In this document: piece by piece, positions 1 through 7,971 of the stretch
Layout: each line of letters begins with the position of its first letter
How positions within the stretch are numbered: the first letter of the stretch is position 1
Assembly: GCA_027533395.1 (NCBI GenBank)
Contig: JAPZUF010000016.1
Coordinates: forward strand, 1-64,000
Length of the DNA stretch: 64,000 nucleotides
Origin: Cyclobacteriaceae bacterium
GTDB taxonomy: Bacteria; Bacteroidota; Bacteroidia; Cytophagales; Cyclobacteriaceae
Reading direction: 5' to 3'
Program-made: the position numbers and the translations under genes
Notes under the pieces: generated by a model
The model's database searches: none
Seen by the model: only the letters and a program-made list of their open reading frames with translations
Told to the model about the DNA's origin: nothing

Positions 1-85
1 AGGAAAACAAAGAAAACGTAAACTAAAAACAAGGCCATCAACAACCAGAAAAACTATATCGTTACAACATCAAAAAGTGAGTTAA
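1..85 (+). CDS. C-terminal fragment of an IS helper/transposase gene (IstB-like?)
   Basis: The frame starting at base 2 is open from the window edge and ends with TAA at 83-85, giving a 27-residue very basic tail (rich in Lys, Arg and Thr). Its position directly before the repeated terminal sites fits the end of istB in an IS21-like element. The fragment is too short to identify by itself. Confidence 0.4.
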   Translation, partial: GKQRKRKLKTRPSTTRKTISLQHQKVS

Positions 86-170
86 CTTTTGGTGGTCACT
101 TTACCGCGAAAAAAGGTGGTCACTTTACGCGGAATTTCCACATGTCAATAAACTACAAAAAATATCAACA
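1..170 (+). mobile_element. Right end of an IS21-like insertion sequence (partial)
   Basis: The minus strand read inward from position 170 begins TGTTGAT, like the TGT-type ends of IS21-family elements. Two direct copies of GGTGGTCACTTTAC lie at 91-104 and 115-128; repeated subterminal sites of this kind are typical of IS21-family ends. A reading frame that runs in from the window edge stops at 85, as a transposase helper gene would just before the right end. Family assignment rests on end structure only; the transposase is outside the window. Confidence 0.55.
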
Positions 171-190
171 GTTAAGATAAGAGATATAGC

Positions 191-433
191 TTATTTCCAT
201 AATTGTTTTAGAATTTGATCTTCAGTAAATAATTTTTCTTTGCAGACTTTTTTATGTTCCAATTGTCCACATACGTTTGGTTTAGTAAATTCGACCCATA
301 CTAGAATTTTACAATCATCTTCTTCAAGATTATCTAGTTCAATATCGCTGTACGAGTTTTTAAAATATTTGATAACCTTACATTCTTGATATTCATTATT
401 CTCATTAATATACCAGCAAATATCTCCAACCAT
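191..433 (-). CDS. Small hypothetical protein, 80 aa
   Basis: An 80-residue ORF with an ATG start on the minus strand. It is acidic in the middle (ELDNLEEDDCK) and has a Trp/Tyr-rich N-terminus (GDICWYINENN), with no signal peptide or membrane segment. It resembles small one-domain beta proteins that sense or bind something, but I recognise no family. It sits between the IS end and a membrane-protein gene in an AT-rich accessory region. Confidence 0.5.
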   Translation of the reverse strand: MVGDICWYINENNEYQECKVIKYFKNSYSDIELDNLEEDDCKILVWVEFTKPNVCGQLEHKKVCKEKLFTEDQILKQLWK

Positions 434-515
434 AAATAAACCTCAGCAAGGGCATTTTGTTTATTCAGTTTTTGAATCAGTATCTTCTTTTAAAACTATA
501 TCATCAAATCAAATA

Positions 516-540
516 TACTTAACCATCGTTTGGTTAAGTA
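516..540. terminator. Perfect 10-bp hairpin between two minus-strand genes
   Basis: TACTTAACCA and TGGTTAAGTA form a perfect 10-bp stem around a 5-nt loop. It lies downstream of the 218-aa membrane-protein gene. The minus-strand side is followed by a T-rich but not uniform tract, so it could be a terminator or a dyad operator. Confidence 0.35.
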
Positions 541-603
541 AATGTATTTGTTTAAATAAATGTGCAAAGTATCTTGTTTTACTATCTTACCAGTTTATAG
601 GAT

Positions 604-1260
604 TTATTGTTCCAAAGCAATCTCCTCAACTCGTTTTGCTAGTTCTCTATAGGATTGATAAGCTGTAAACCATTCTATACTTAGTTTCATTATCCAATGT
701 CTAATAAAACTAATTACAATAATTAATACAATCAAAACTAGAGTTACTTTAAGATTTAAAATTAAATCTGATTTAAAATTCTCATATAAGTTTTTTATGA
801 ATATTTCCCAAACAGGTAGAAAGAGTATTAAAATAAATGCTCCAAATGCTAGCAAAGGAAGTTTTAAATCTTCAGCTTTTAAATAAATATCATTCGATAA
901 AATCAATAATTTATCTTTTGATTCAATCCCAAACTTTTTTGCTCGTTCTTTCAGTTCTTCGTTTTGAATCTTTCTAAGCTCACTAATTGACCACTGAAAT
1001 TTGTTTATCATTACAGAAGGATATTCCTTTTTGATAACACAGCGAATCAAAATATATAAAGCAATAAAAGCAAGTGTAAAGTATGATATTAAAAAAATAA
1101 TGAAGTATATAAGATAACCATTAATCAAAAGGTAAAAAGAAGCAAAAAAGGCTAAACCAAGAGTTATCTTAATTAAACCAAAAAAAATGCTATAACGCTT
1201 CTTAATTTTGGCATTAGTCGAAACTTCATTAGTGTAATAATCTATAATACTAATTACCAT
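604..1260 (-). CDS. Hypothetical membrane protein, four TM helices, 218 aa
   Basis: An ATG-initiated ORF with two closely spaced hydrophobic helices at about residues 25-80 and two more at about 132-152 and 165-190. The loop between the helix pairs is charged (about 90-125). The final segment is a short amphipathic tail ending in EEIALEQ. No motif allows a function to be named. It is AT-rich like its neighbours and belongs to the accessory flank. Confidence 0.6.
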   Translation of the reverse strand: MVISIIDYYTNEVSTNAKIKKRYSIFFGLIKITLGLAFFASFYLLINGYLIYFIIFLISYFTLAFIALYILIRCVIKKEYPSVMINKFQWSISELRKIQNEELKERAKKFGIESKDKLLILSNDIYLKAEDLKLPLLAFGAFILILFLPVWEIFIKNLYENFKSDLILNLKVTLVLIVLIIVISFIRHWIMKLSIEWFTAYQSYRELAKRVEEIALEQ

Positions 1261-1478
1261 ATAAAATGAAATATTATTATTCTTAATAATGTTTTAAATA
1301 ACTAAAATTCTCTCAGACAAATTTTAATTTTTCAAATGGGGAAAAATTAAGGTTTTGCTAATCAACATTTTAACTTCATTTTTCTAATAAAAAATGAGTA
1401 AAAATACCTAGGTCACTAACTGTCGCAATAAGTTGCTTGGGCATTTGCAGCAATAGTTGCTGTCATCCAATTTGCAGT

Positions 1479-1838
1479 ATGAAAAAGTTTGACCTCCCGC
1501 CTGGCTTTTATAAGATTCAGAAATCGGTTTACAATGCTTATGGCGCGAAGCACAGCCGATCTAACCACAACGAAATTAAGTTGCTCCGTGTAGTGGGCAA
1601 CGGTAAGGCTAAACGCTATTACATCAACGAAGACCTGATCGGCAAGGAACCATACGACATTCCTGAGCTAAACGATTACGAAATTGTAAGCGAGTATGCC
1701 GGAGTGCCAACCTTCCGCAACAGAGCGTTGCGTTTAGAGTTTGAAGATAATTCAGGAGTAAAGTTTAAGTTTGCCATACGATCTGTTTCGCAGTTAAAAT
1801 CGTTAGTGCAGCTATTTTTTAATAAGAATTTGAGTTAA
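1479..1838 (+). CDS. Hypothetical protein, 119 aa, compositionally unlike its neighbours
   Basis: The start chosen is the ATG at 1479 (MKKFDLPPGFYKIQ); a longer frame from a TTG at 1437 adds a cysteine-rich stretch that looks non-coding. The protein is soluble and mixed alpha/beta, and the C-terminal part suggests a beta-strand/helix ending. It is the only plus-strand gene among the left-flank minus-strand genes, and its G+C is visibly higher than theirs. It resembles the composition of the virus-like element more than the flank. No family is recognised. Confidence 0.5.
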   Translation: MKKFDLPPGFYKIQKSVYNAYGAKHSRSNHNEIKLLRVVGNGKAKRYYINEDLIGKEPYDIPELNDYEIVSEYAGVPTFRNRALRLEFEDNSGVKFKFAIRSVSQLKSLVQLFFNKNLS

Positions 1839-1922
1839 GGCTTGATTAGTTTAGTTCACTATTTTTTTAAATAAACTTTTATTTAAGATAATCCTTAATA
1901 CTCAGAGAAAAAGAAAACTCCC

Positions 1923-2810
1923 CTAATTGTTCTTAATAAACTTAATCAATAAATCTGAACACTTTGTTGCAAGAACTAAAACTTTCGGTACATCAATATT
2001 TATAAATCCATTATGGTCTTTGAGAATTTCGTTTAAATCAGTTCGAGGTAGAACTAATTTTGAATGAAAAATTTCAATACTTCTATTAACAATTTCACAC
2101 TTATTTCGTAACTTATTTAAAGCTATCATTAACTCAGTCTCGGTATACAGGATTGTGAAAGTATCACTGAGTATAGTTTCAATTACACTTAAGTTAAACT
2201 TTACTAAAGAATAGTGCGTGGACATTTGGTCTTCTGTAAAAATTAATGATGAACAATTAATTTTGATTGATTCCAATTCGGATAGCAAAAGTTGAAGCTT
2301 AATTTTCTTCTCATAAAAATTCATAAAGTTCAATTTAATCTCTTCATAAGACATGAGTTCATCCCCTTTATTTGTTCTTTTTGAGAAAAACCATCCTTTT
2401 TCGGATTCTTCATATCCTACTGGTTTTAAAAGATTTGGCTTAATTTCTATTACATGAATTAACCTTCCATCATCTAACTTTATAGGAGGATTTAAAAAAT
2501 CCCATTGTATTGCAGGAGTTAATCTTCTGGGATAATTACCGAATTGTTCTGGAAAATCTATCGATTTATCAATACCAATAATTCTTTTTTCAGGTACTGT
2601 TAGTTTATCATCCTTAATTCCAAACACTAAAAAACCCCCATCATGATTTGCAAACGCACAACAAATTTTAACCAATCTATTTTTACCTCTTTCATCATTC
2701 TTTTGAGGTAACATCTCTTTAAAATCAAAGAGTTCACTTTCATAATATCCTTGCTTTAAGAGTTTTAAAATAACCCCATAATTCCAATCTCTTAGTTCTT
2801 TTGGTATCAT
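1923..2810 (-). CDS. Schlafen/AlbA-2 domain protein, 295 aa
   Basis: The N-terminal half (about residues 18-170) fits the AlbA_2 (divergent AAA-4, Schlafen-like) domain. It begins ESELFDFKEML, continues with CCAFANHDGGFLVFGIKDD, and ends with a region around SYEEIKLNF. The C-terminal half is helical and unassigned, without the usual winged-helix tail. AlbA-2/Schlafen proteins bind nucleic acid and several act in antiviral defence or as transcription regulators. A defence role here is inferred from the accessory setting next to a toxin-antitoxin pair. ATG start; no partner gene overlaps it. Confidence 0.75.
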   Translation of the reverse strand: MIPKELRDWNYGVILKLLKQGYYESELFDFKEMLPQKNDERGKNRLVKICCAFANHDGGFLVFGIKDDKLTVPEKRIIGIDKSIDFPEQFGNYPRRLTPAIQWDFLNPPIKLDDGRLIHVIEIKPNLLKPVGYEESEKGWFFSKRTNKGDELMSYEEIKLNFMNFYEKKIKLQLLLSELESIKINCSSLIFTEDQMSTHYSLVKFNLSVIETILSDTFTILYTETELMIALNKLRNKCEIVNRSIEIFHSKLVLPRTDLNEILKDHNGFINIDVPKVLVLATKCSDLLIKFIKNN

Positions 2811-2914
2811 ATGTGAAACTTTTTACACAACAGAGCTCTCAATAAATTTTAATTAGCAAAGTTGTAAATATAAAAATTGTGTAATTAAAATCGTCACTTA
2901 AGAATTATGATAAC

Positions 2915-3301
2915 CTATTTTTCAGACTTTTGTTTCTCTTCAAATAACTGTTGCTTTCTTTCAACTTTTAATTCATGCCATCTTTGCTCTCTTTGACTAT
3001 AAGAATAATCAGTCCAATAAAAGTTATCAAGTCGAATTAACTCATGACCTAGCGTAGCAATTACTTTCTCTGCCTCAATAGTCACGTTAGGTAATAGCAA
3101 GCTATAATGTATTCCGTCCTTAAACTTTATCTTCTTTAAAACCTTTTCAATTTCCTTTGAAGTTAAAACATCTTCTTTGTCACCATCCAATATAATCAGA
3201 GTTCGACCGATCTGCTTTTGCCCTATTACTCCTAAGTATTTTTTAGGTAATTTGGTAATATCATGTTTGTCGGCAATTCTTATTGTCAATGGTTTTTTCA
3301 T
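2915..3301 (-). CDS. Hypothetical protein, 128 aa
   Basis: A soluble protein with alternating strands and helices up to about residue 95 and a highly charged helical tail rich in Lys, Glu and Gln (about 100-128). It reads like a small alpha/beta fold, with IIILDGDKEDVLTSKEI in its middle, but I recognise no family. ATG start on the minus strand, separated from neighbours by about 100-160 bases, so probably transcribed alone. Confidence 0.5.
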   Translation of the reverse strand: MKKPLTIRIADKHDITKLPKKYLGVIGQKQIGRTLIILDGDKEDVLTSKEIEKVLKKIKFKDGIHYSLLLPNVTIEAEKVIATLGHELIRLDNFYWTDYSYSQREQRWHELKVERKQQLFEEKQKSEK

Positions 3302-3462
3302 TCAATCAATTTTAAACGATAAGTTAAAAAGAAATTACCTGCAATTTGAAGTCACAAGTGTATTTGAATCTTATAAATAGCAAAAGAGATATTATGGTTA
3401 AATGAAAATTAAAAAATTGTGTAGATGGTTTGACTAACTTTATAGTCTTGAATTAATTTATT

Positions 3463-3615
3463 CTAAATTGGAGAAACTAACTTTATACCTTCCAACTTAT
3501 TTAGTGGTTTCCCTTCTTGTATGGCCTTTTGAATTACTTTCTTATTCTCAACCATCTTTTTAAAAATAGTGAATGCTCTTTCACTTTTGATAACTATCGT
3601 TTTATTCTTTGTCAT
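3463..3615 (-). CDS. Small protein, 50 aa, upstream-type orphan next to hicB
   Basis: A short ORF (MTKNKTIVIKSERAFTIFKK...) starting at the ATG at 3615, 26 bases beyond the hicB stop and in the same direction. It is basic, with one likely helix and a C-terminal PLNKLEGIKLVSP segment. Short proteins of this shape occur beside toxin-antitoxin genes in Bacteroidota, but the match is from memory and weak. It could be a third gene of the hicA-hicB transcript. Confidence 0.45.
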   Translation of the reverse strand: MTKNKTIVIKSERAFTIFKKMVENKKVIQKAIQEGKPLNKLEGIKLVSPI

Positions 3616-3641
3616 TAGAGAAAATATAGCTTAACAATTTT

Positions 3642-4031
3642 TTAGTTTGCAACTAAAGTTAGTTCAGAAAGCTCTCTCCCGACTTGATTAATACCTTGCA
3701 ATATCTTTTCGGTTTGCTTTTGCGAAGGTTTCTTTTTACCTGTTGCATACTGAGCTAACAATGTGTAATTCATTTTTAATCTTTCAGCAAGACCTTTCAT
3801 GTTAATAGGATATACTTCAAATAAGCTATTCAGTTCAAACTCAAATAGAATATCATCAAGCGTTATCACTTTACGCTTTACCTTCTCATCTTCAAAATAA
3901 AAATTTAAAGCTTCTACCATATTAGAAACAAGTTGATCATATGTTTTTCCAGTTGTAAAAGCTCCAAACTTTTCAGCGTAAGCAGAATAACCAGTTTCTG
4001 TTTTTTCTACTTTAACTTTAATCTTTGCCAT
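3642..4031 (-). CDS. hicB: HicB-family antitoxin with C-terminal HTH, 129 aa
   Basis: The N-terminal part (about 1-55) has the HicB partial RNase-H-like fold pattern, with GYSAYAEKFGAFTTGKT followed by the helix LVSNMVEALNFYF. The C-terminal part (about 75-120) is a helix-turn-helix with the Xre-like MKGLAERLKMNYTLLAQYATG. It neutralises the HicA mRNA interferase and probably represses the operon through the HTH. It lies 21 bases downstream of hicA, in the usual hicA-hicB order. Confidence 0.85.
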   Translation of the reverse strand: MAKIKVKVEKTETGYSAYAEKFGAFTTGKTYDQLVSNMVEALNFYFEDEKVKRKVITLDDILFEFELNSLFEVYPINMKGLAERLKMNYTLLAQYATGKKKPSQKQTEKILQGINQVGRELSELTLVAN

Positions 4032-4052
4032 TTTAATAATTGTCCAATTTTT

Positions 4053-4265
4053 CTATTTCTTTTTTTTAGGCTTACCATAAAATTCGCCAGCCTGTTTCAA
4101 TATTGCCTTGTGCGTTCCAAATGCTAACTCTTCAGAGCCATGATTTGGAAAAATAATTTGATTATTTGTATTCGGGTGTCTCAACTTAACATGTGAACCA
4201 GATTGAGATACTTCATACCATCCACCTTGAAGTAATAAGCGAAGAACTTCACTACATTTTGCCAT
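4053..4265 (-). CDS. hicA: HicA-family mRNA interferase toxin, 70 aa
   Basis: The length and fold pattern match HicA: an N-terminal helix (SEVLRLLLQGGW), then SGSHVKLRHP containing the catalytic histidine (about residue 24), then a strand with IIFPNHG and a C-terminal helix (THKAILKQAG). HicA cleaves mRNA when not held by HicB. ATG start at 4265; the C-terminus is a short lysine tail. It is the first gene of the hicAB pair. Confidence 0.85.
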   Translation of the reverse strand: MAKCSEVLRLLLQGGWYEVSQSGSHVKLRHPNTNNQIIFPNHGSEELAFGTHKAILKQAGEFYGKPKKKK

Positions 4266-4294
4266 TGGTTTAAGTTTAACATAAAACGTCTTTA

Positions 4295-4310
4295 ATCACA
4301 TTGAAGTGAT
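4295..4310. promoter_or_regulatory. Candidate HicB operator (inverted repeat)
   Basis: ATCAC-ATTGAA-GTGAT is a perfect 5-bp dyad located 30 bases upstream of the hicA start. HicB-type antitoxins with an HTH autoregulate by binding such dyads. Assignment is by position only. Confidence 0.4.
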
Positions 4311-4422
4311 CATTACTATTATTCATTATTATGAACGAAACAAAGTAAATAAAAGTTTACCTATAAGTATATTAAAATATACTAAATTTTTTATGTTATT
4401 ATAATATAGTACTGAATATCAA

Positions 4423-4602
4423 TTAATTAGTAATTTTTTTAGTTTCCGGCAACCCATAATGATCGGTGAAATTTTTTATCTCTGCGGGGCTTAATGTCTT
4501 GTTGTGTTCAATGCCTATTTCTGAAAGCCAAATTCTAAGTGTTTTAACGCTGATGCCGTATGCATCTGCCAGTGCCGAGCGTGTAATGGGGTATCGTATC
4601 AT
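4423..4602 (-). CDS. Small helix-turn-helix protein, 59 aa, divergent from the viral operon
   Basis: The ATG at 4602 opens a 59-codon frame ending with TAA at 4423. The sequence begins MIRYPITRSALADAYGIS and continues VKTLRIWLSEIGI, a clear helix-turn-helix of the kind found in short Bacteroidota mobile-element proteins, then LSPAEIKNFTDHYGLPE. It is transcribed away from the seventeen-gene block, and the repeat array at 4671-4740 lies between them. It is therefore the best candidate for the element's repressor or switch protein, though that is inference. Confidence 0.7.
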   Translation of the reverse strand: MIRYPITRSALADAYGISVKTLRIWLSEIGIEHNKTLSPAEIKNFTDHYGLPETKKITN

Positions 4603-4670
4603 CTATCAGTTCAATTAATGGTTGCTTTTTTAATTGCACTGAAAAGTGTTCGAATAGCACACCTAAAAAT

Positions 4671-4740
4671 CGGAAATATTTGGCAATAATTGGAAATATT
4701 TGGCAATAAATGGAAATAATTGGAAGTTTTTGGATTTCCA
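4671..4740. repeat. 10-bp-period direct repeat array, about seven units
   Basis: Seven consecutive decamers (starting at 4671, 4681, 4691, 4701, 4711, 4721, 4731) follow the pattern TGGNAATAWT, the last two degenerate. A 20-bp higher-order unit, GGAAATATTTGGCAATAAWT, occurs twice (4672 and 4692). The exact 10-bp period places every copy on the same face of the helix. It lies between the HTH gene and the first viral gene, so it may be an operator array, an iteron-like origin or an architectural protein site. Confidence 0.7.
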
Positions 4741-4767
4741 TTTTTTCACTCTGCGCACTTTGCGCGC

Positions 4768-5433
4768 ATGAAGCAACTGCAATATTTTGTTATCCATTGC
4801 ACGGCAACTCCCGAAGGTCGAGAGGTTACGCCTGATGATATCATGCAGTGGCATCTTGCTCCGCGTTTTCCATCTCCGCAAGAAATTGAAACCCTCATCA
4901 AAGCCAATGCTTCAAAACCTGCACTTCTCAACATATTGCGTTCGCCTAACGTTCTCGTATATAAAGGCAACTATTATTCTGATGTAAACGCATTACCTAA
5001 TGAAACTATTGGTGGTGTATCAATTAAAAGATTGCGAGGCAGAGGTTGGTCGCGTGTGGGCTACTCCGATATGATTATGTTGGATGGTTCTCTTGTTAAC
5101 CTCACTCCTTATGATGATGATAACTATGTAGAACCCTGGGAAATTACCAATGGCGCAAGTGGCATCAATGGCTTAGCGAGACACATCGTTTATGCAGGTG
5201 GCAAGGATAAAACAGATCTCTCTCTCAAAACAAATAAAGACACGCGCACTCCTGCCCAAAACGAAACGCTTAAAAATTGGGTATTCAATATAATTGCGAA
5301 GCATCCTACCATAAAAGGTGCAGGTCATAATCAGTTTGCCAAAAAAGCATGTCCGAGTTTTAATGTTCCTCAATGGCTTAAAAGCATTGGCGTTGCTGAT
5401 GTTAACATTCACCATAGCCCCGTATTTTTATGA
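4768..5433 (+). CDS. N-acetylmuramoyl-L-alanine amidase (Amidase_2), 221 aa
   Basis: Starts at the ATG at 4768 (MKQLQYFVIHCTATPEG); the longer frame from 4720 runs into the repeat array. Amidase_2 fold: first zinc ligand in VIHCTATPEG, the core GRGWSRVGYSDMIMLDG, then NGASGIN and HIVYAGG. The last two ligands are in GHNQFAKKACPSF, with the His-to-Cys spacing of eight seen in T7 lysozyme. It cuts the amide bond between MurNAc and the peptide stem. An insert of about 55 residues sits between QWH (about 30) and GRGW (about 90). It overlaps the next gene (ATGA), so it is probably co-expressed and virion-associated or lytic. Confidence 0.88.
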   Translation: MKQLQYFVIHCTATPEGREVTPDDIMQWHLAPRFPSPQEIETLIKANASKPALLNILRSPNVLVYKGNYYSDVNALPNETIGGVSIKRLRGRGWSRVGYSDMIMLDGSLVNLTPYDDDNYVEPWEITNGASGINGLARHIVYAGGKDKTDLSLKTNKDTRTPAQNETLKNWVFNIIAKHPTIKGAGHNQFAKKACPSFNVPQWLKSIGVADVNIHHSPVFL

Positions 5434-7952
5434 AGCGTGCGTATGGATTAGGTTTGGTAGCAAGTGGCAGGCGCAACATTCGCCCTGGTAAAGCCTACGA
5501 TGCCCTATATGCAAAGCATGCCTTATTGGGTACAAATCCCATCATTGGTGGCGATCATTCCACCACTTACGATACACTCAACCACATGGCGCACATTGTG
5601 CGCACCACTTTAATCGATACTAAAAAGGTTGCTCCTACTTTACAAGGCAAAACATTGCGCGAAACCTTGCGCAATTGTTGGGAGCATGTCTATAACCATT
5701 TTCAATACAAAATGGATGCAACCGGTATTGAGCAAATCCGCAGACCCTCGCGCAGTTGGCTCGATCGTAAAGAAGGCATCGACTGCGATTGCATGTCGGT
5801 GGTCTTGTCTTCTTTATTGCATCATTTAAAAATCAATCATGCTTTTAGAAAAGCGGAATACAAACCCGAAGTAGGTTGGCAGCATGTATATGTAGTGGTT
5901 CCGAAAGAAAATGTTTCCATCACTCTTTTTGAAGGTGAAAGAAAAACTGATCGTAACCAATACTATGTGTTAGATACAGTTGTCGATCAGTTCGATTATG
6001 AAGTGCCCTATCTTAAAAAATTCGATAAACCCATGAAAATTCAATATCTCAACGGTGCAGATATACTCGGCTACTCTGGTGGCATATCGCGCAACCTGGC
6101 AATGGAGCAATTGTTGGCAGGTTATGGAACGGAGTTCGATGCGCTCGATGCCCTGGATGGTCTCTCTGGAGTGGATGAAAATACCATGCTTTCAGCATTT
6201 TTAAATGGACTGAAGCAACACCTGATCAATACCAGGCAAATCTTGGCTATCAATCCACAACTAACTGCTGGACTATACGATACACAAGCCTTTAAGAAAA
6301 GACTGGATGCTTTAATTGATGCTTTTGAAACACCTAACAACTTAGGCGGTATTCTTGGCGAATTGGTAAAGCTCGAAGAACACGAACAACTACAAGGCTT
6401 GCATGGTCAACTAGGTTTCTTTAAGAAACTTAAAAATGCAGTTAAGAAGGTTGCATCGAAAGTGAAAAGCACGGTAAAAAAAGTTGCCAACAAAGTTGGT
6501 GAAGGATTAAAGAAAATTGGAAAAGCTATTGTGCGTTACAACCCTGCCACTATTGCCATTCGCAACGGTCTGATCCTGGCAATGAAAATCAATTTATTTC
6601 GCCTGGCTGAAAAAATTGGTTACGGTTATTGGACAGAACAAGAAGCACAAGCCAAAGGACTTGATTTAAACGAGTGGAAGAAAAACCGCGATGTGTTGGA
6701 GAAAGTGCGCAAGATACACAAAGGCATGGGTGGTAAACTTTCTAAGCTTGATTCTGCTATTAAAAAAGGTTGGGAGCATGGCGTAAAGAAACACAACCTG
6801 GTACATGGTTTAGGCAAAGTTTTTATAGGAAGAAACATAGCCGAACAAAGAGCCTTATTAGCAGTAAAGCAAAGACAAGTGCAAGCGGCAACACCACTAT
6901 TGCAATTGGTGCAAGAGAAACTAAACAACACCGGATTTAAAGCCATGCTTAATCCGGAGCAAAGTCATAAAGAATTGCAGGAATTGTTTTTAGCCATTAA
7001 GCAAAATAAAAATGGAATTGCAACCAAACTATCGCTTGCGTATAAGCCTGCACAAGTTGCTAATGGTTACGAGCAAGGATCTTATCGCAACTACCTATCA
7101 AAAGTACAAAGCATCGAAGCTTTAGTTGCCAAATATGGTGGCACACCTGCACAATTAAAAGAAGCCGTTGATATTGGTAAACAAGTTCAAATCAACTCGA
7201 CTTCCTTAGGTGAAGCTGCGGTCGCTTCAACTACAGCTGCCGGAGCCATCCTTGCAAAAATCGGACTATTACTTAAGTCTGTAAACTTTGCTGCAATGTT
7301 TAGAGGTAAAGCAAACTCTCCAAATGTTGATGAAAGTGAGATGAAGGCTGTTGATGTAACAGATTCATTAAGTGAGGATGATGAGGACGAAGGAGATCCT
7401 AATTTTAGTCCATTACCGCTTGATAAATTGATAACCAACTTTACTTCAGGCAATGAACTAGTACAGAAAATAAAAGATAGCGACTTGGTTCAAAAGATAA
7501 GTGAGAGTGATTTAGTCAAAAAACTAAAAGAAAGTCCAACTGTACAAACCATTACAAATCTTTCATCAAGTAAAGCAAAGGAAGTTATTGGCAATTTCAC
7601 CAAGCAACAAGCCGTGCAATTATTGCAAAAGGTACAGAACAGTCCGAAGGCACAAGAAATGGCTAAGACACCTTTGGTACAAGAGTTAAAAAAGGTGATT
7701 GTCTCTCCTACCGATCTGAAAGACAATATTCAAGAAGCCGAAGTAGTGGAAAGCAACATTACCAGGAACAACCAAGCAAACAATACTGTAAAATACGTGG
7801 CTATGGGGGTAGCCGCAGTTGCAGGAGTGTATGTACTGAGCAAAGCCTTTGCTCAACAACGTAGTGCTATAAGTAAATCGAACAAACAAGATTTACAAGG
7901 CACACCTAAAAAGAGCTCTCGCACTAAAAAAGTGCTAGCTATATCCATGTAA
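5430..7952 (+). CDS. Transglutaminase-like domain protein with basic helices and C-terminal TM, 840 aa
   Basis: The N-terminal region (about 50-190) is a transglutaminase-like/papain-fold domain: Cys119 and Cys121 in GIDCDCMSV, His152 in GWQHVYVV, Asp182 in YYVLDTVVD. At about 331-385 comes a run of lysine-rich amphipathic helices (KKLKNAVKKVASKVKSTVKK), followed by a conserved-looking segment with NPATIAIRNGLILAMK. Then a long helical part and the repeat LVQKIKDSDLVQKISESDLV at about 675-700. A single hydrophobic helix lies at about 789-807 with a basic tail. Its start overlaps the amidase stop. It may be a virion maturation, peptidoglycan-crossing or membrane-active protein; the exact role is unknown. 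Confidence 0.7.
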   Translation: MKRAYGLGLVASGRRNIRPGKAYDALYAKHALLGTNPIIGGDHSTTYDTLNHMAHIVRTTLIDTKKVAPTLQGKTLRETLRNCWEHVYNHFQYKMDATGIEQIRRPSRSWLDRKEGIDCDCMSVVLSSLLHHLKINHAFRKAEYKPEVGWQHVYVVVPKENVSITLFEGERKTDRNQYYVLDTVVDQFDYEVPYLKKFDKPMKIQYLNGADILGYSGGISRNLAMEQLLAGYGTEFDALDALDGLSGVDENTMLSAFLNGLKQHLINTRQILAINPQLTAGLYDTQAFKKRLDALIDAFETPNNLGGILGELVKLEEHEQLQGLHGQLGFFKKLKNAVKKVASKVKSTVKKVANKVGEGLKKIGKAIVRYNPATIAIRNGLILAMKINLFRLAEKIGYGYWTEQEAQAKGLDLNEWKKNRDVLEKVRKIHKGMGGKLSKLDSAIKKGWEHGVKKHNLVHGLGKVFIGRNIAEQRALLAVKQRQVQAATPLLQLVQEKLNNTGFKAMLNPEQSHKELQELFLAIKQNKNGIATKLSLAYKPAQVANGYEQGSYRNYLSKVQSIEALVAKYGGTPAQLKEAVDIGKQVQINSTSLGEAAVASTTAAGAILAKIGLLLKSVNFAAMFRGKANSPNVDESEMKAVDVTDSLSEDDEDEGDPNFSPLPLDKLITNFTSGNELVQKIKDSDLVQKISESDLVKKLKESPTVQTITNLSSSKAKEVIGNFTKQQAVQLLQKVQNSPKAQEMAKTPLVQELKKVIVSPTDLKDNIQEAEVVESNITRNNQANNTVKYVAMGVAAVAGVYVLSKAFAQQRSAISKSNKQDLQGTPKKSSRTKKVLAISM

Positions 7953-7971
7953 TTAAAACCCTCAAATCAAA

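Noticed and set aside
4720-4767. Extended start of the amidase gene from 4720
   Set aside because: The extra 16 codons lie partly in the 10-bp repeat array and their translation does not resemble an amidase N-terminus, while the ATG at 4768 begins the conserved IHCTATPEG region correctly.
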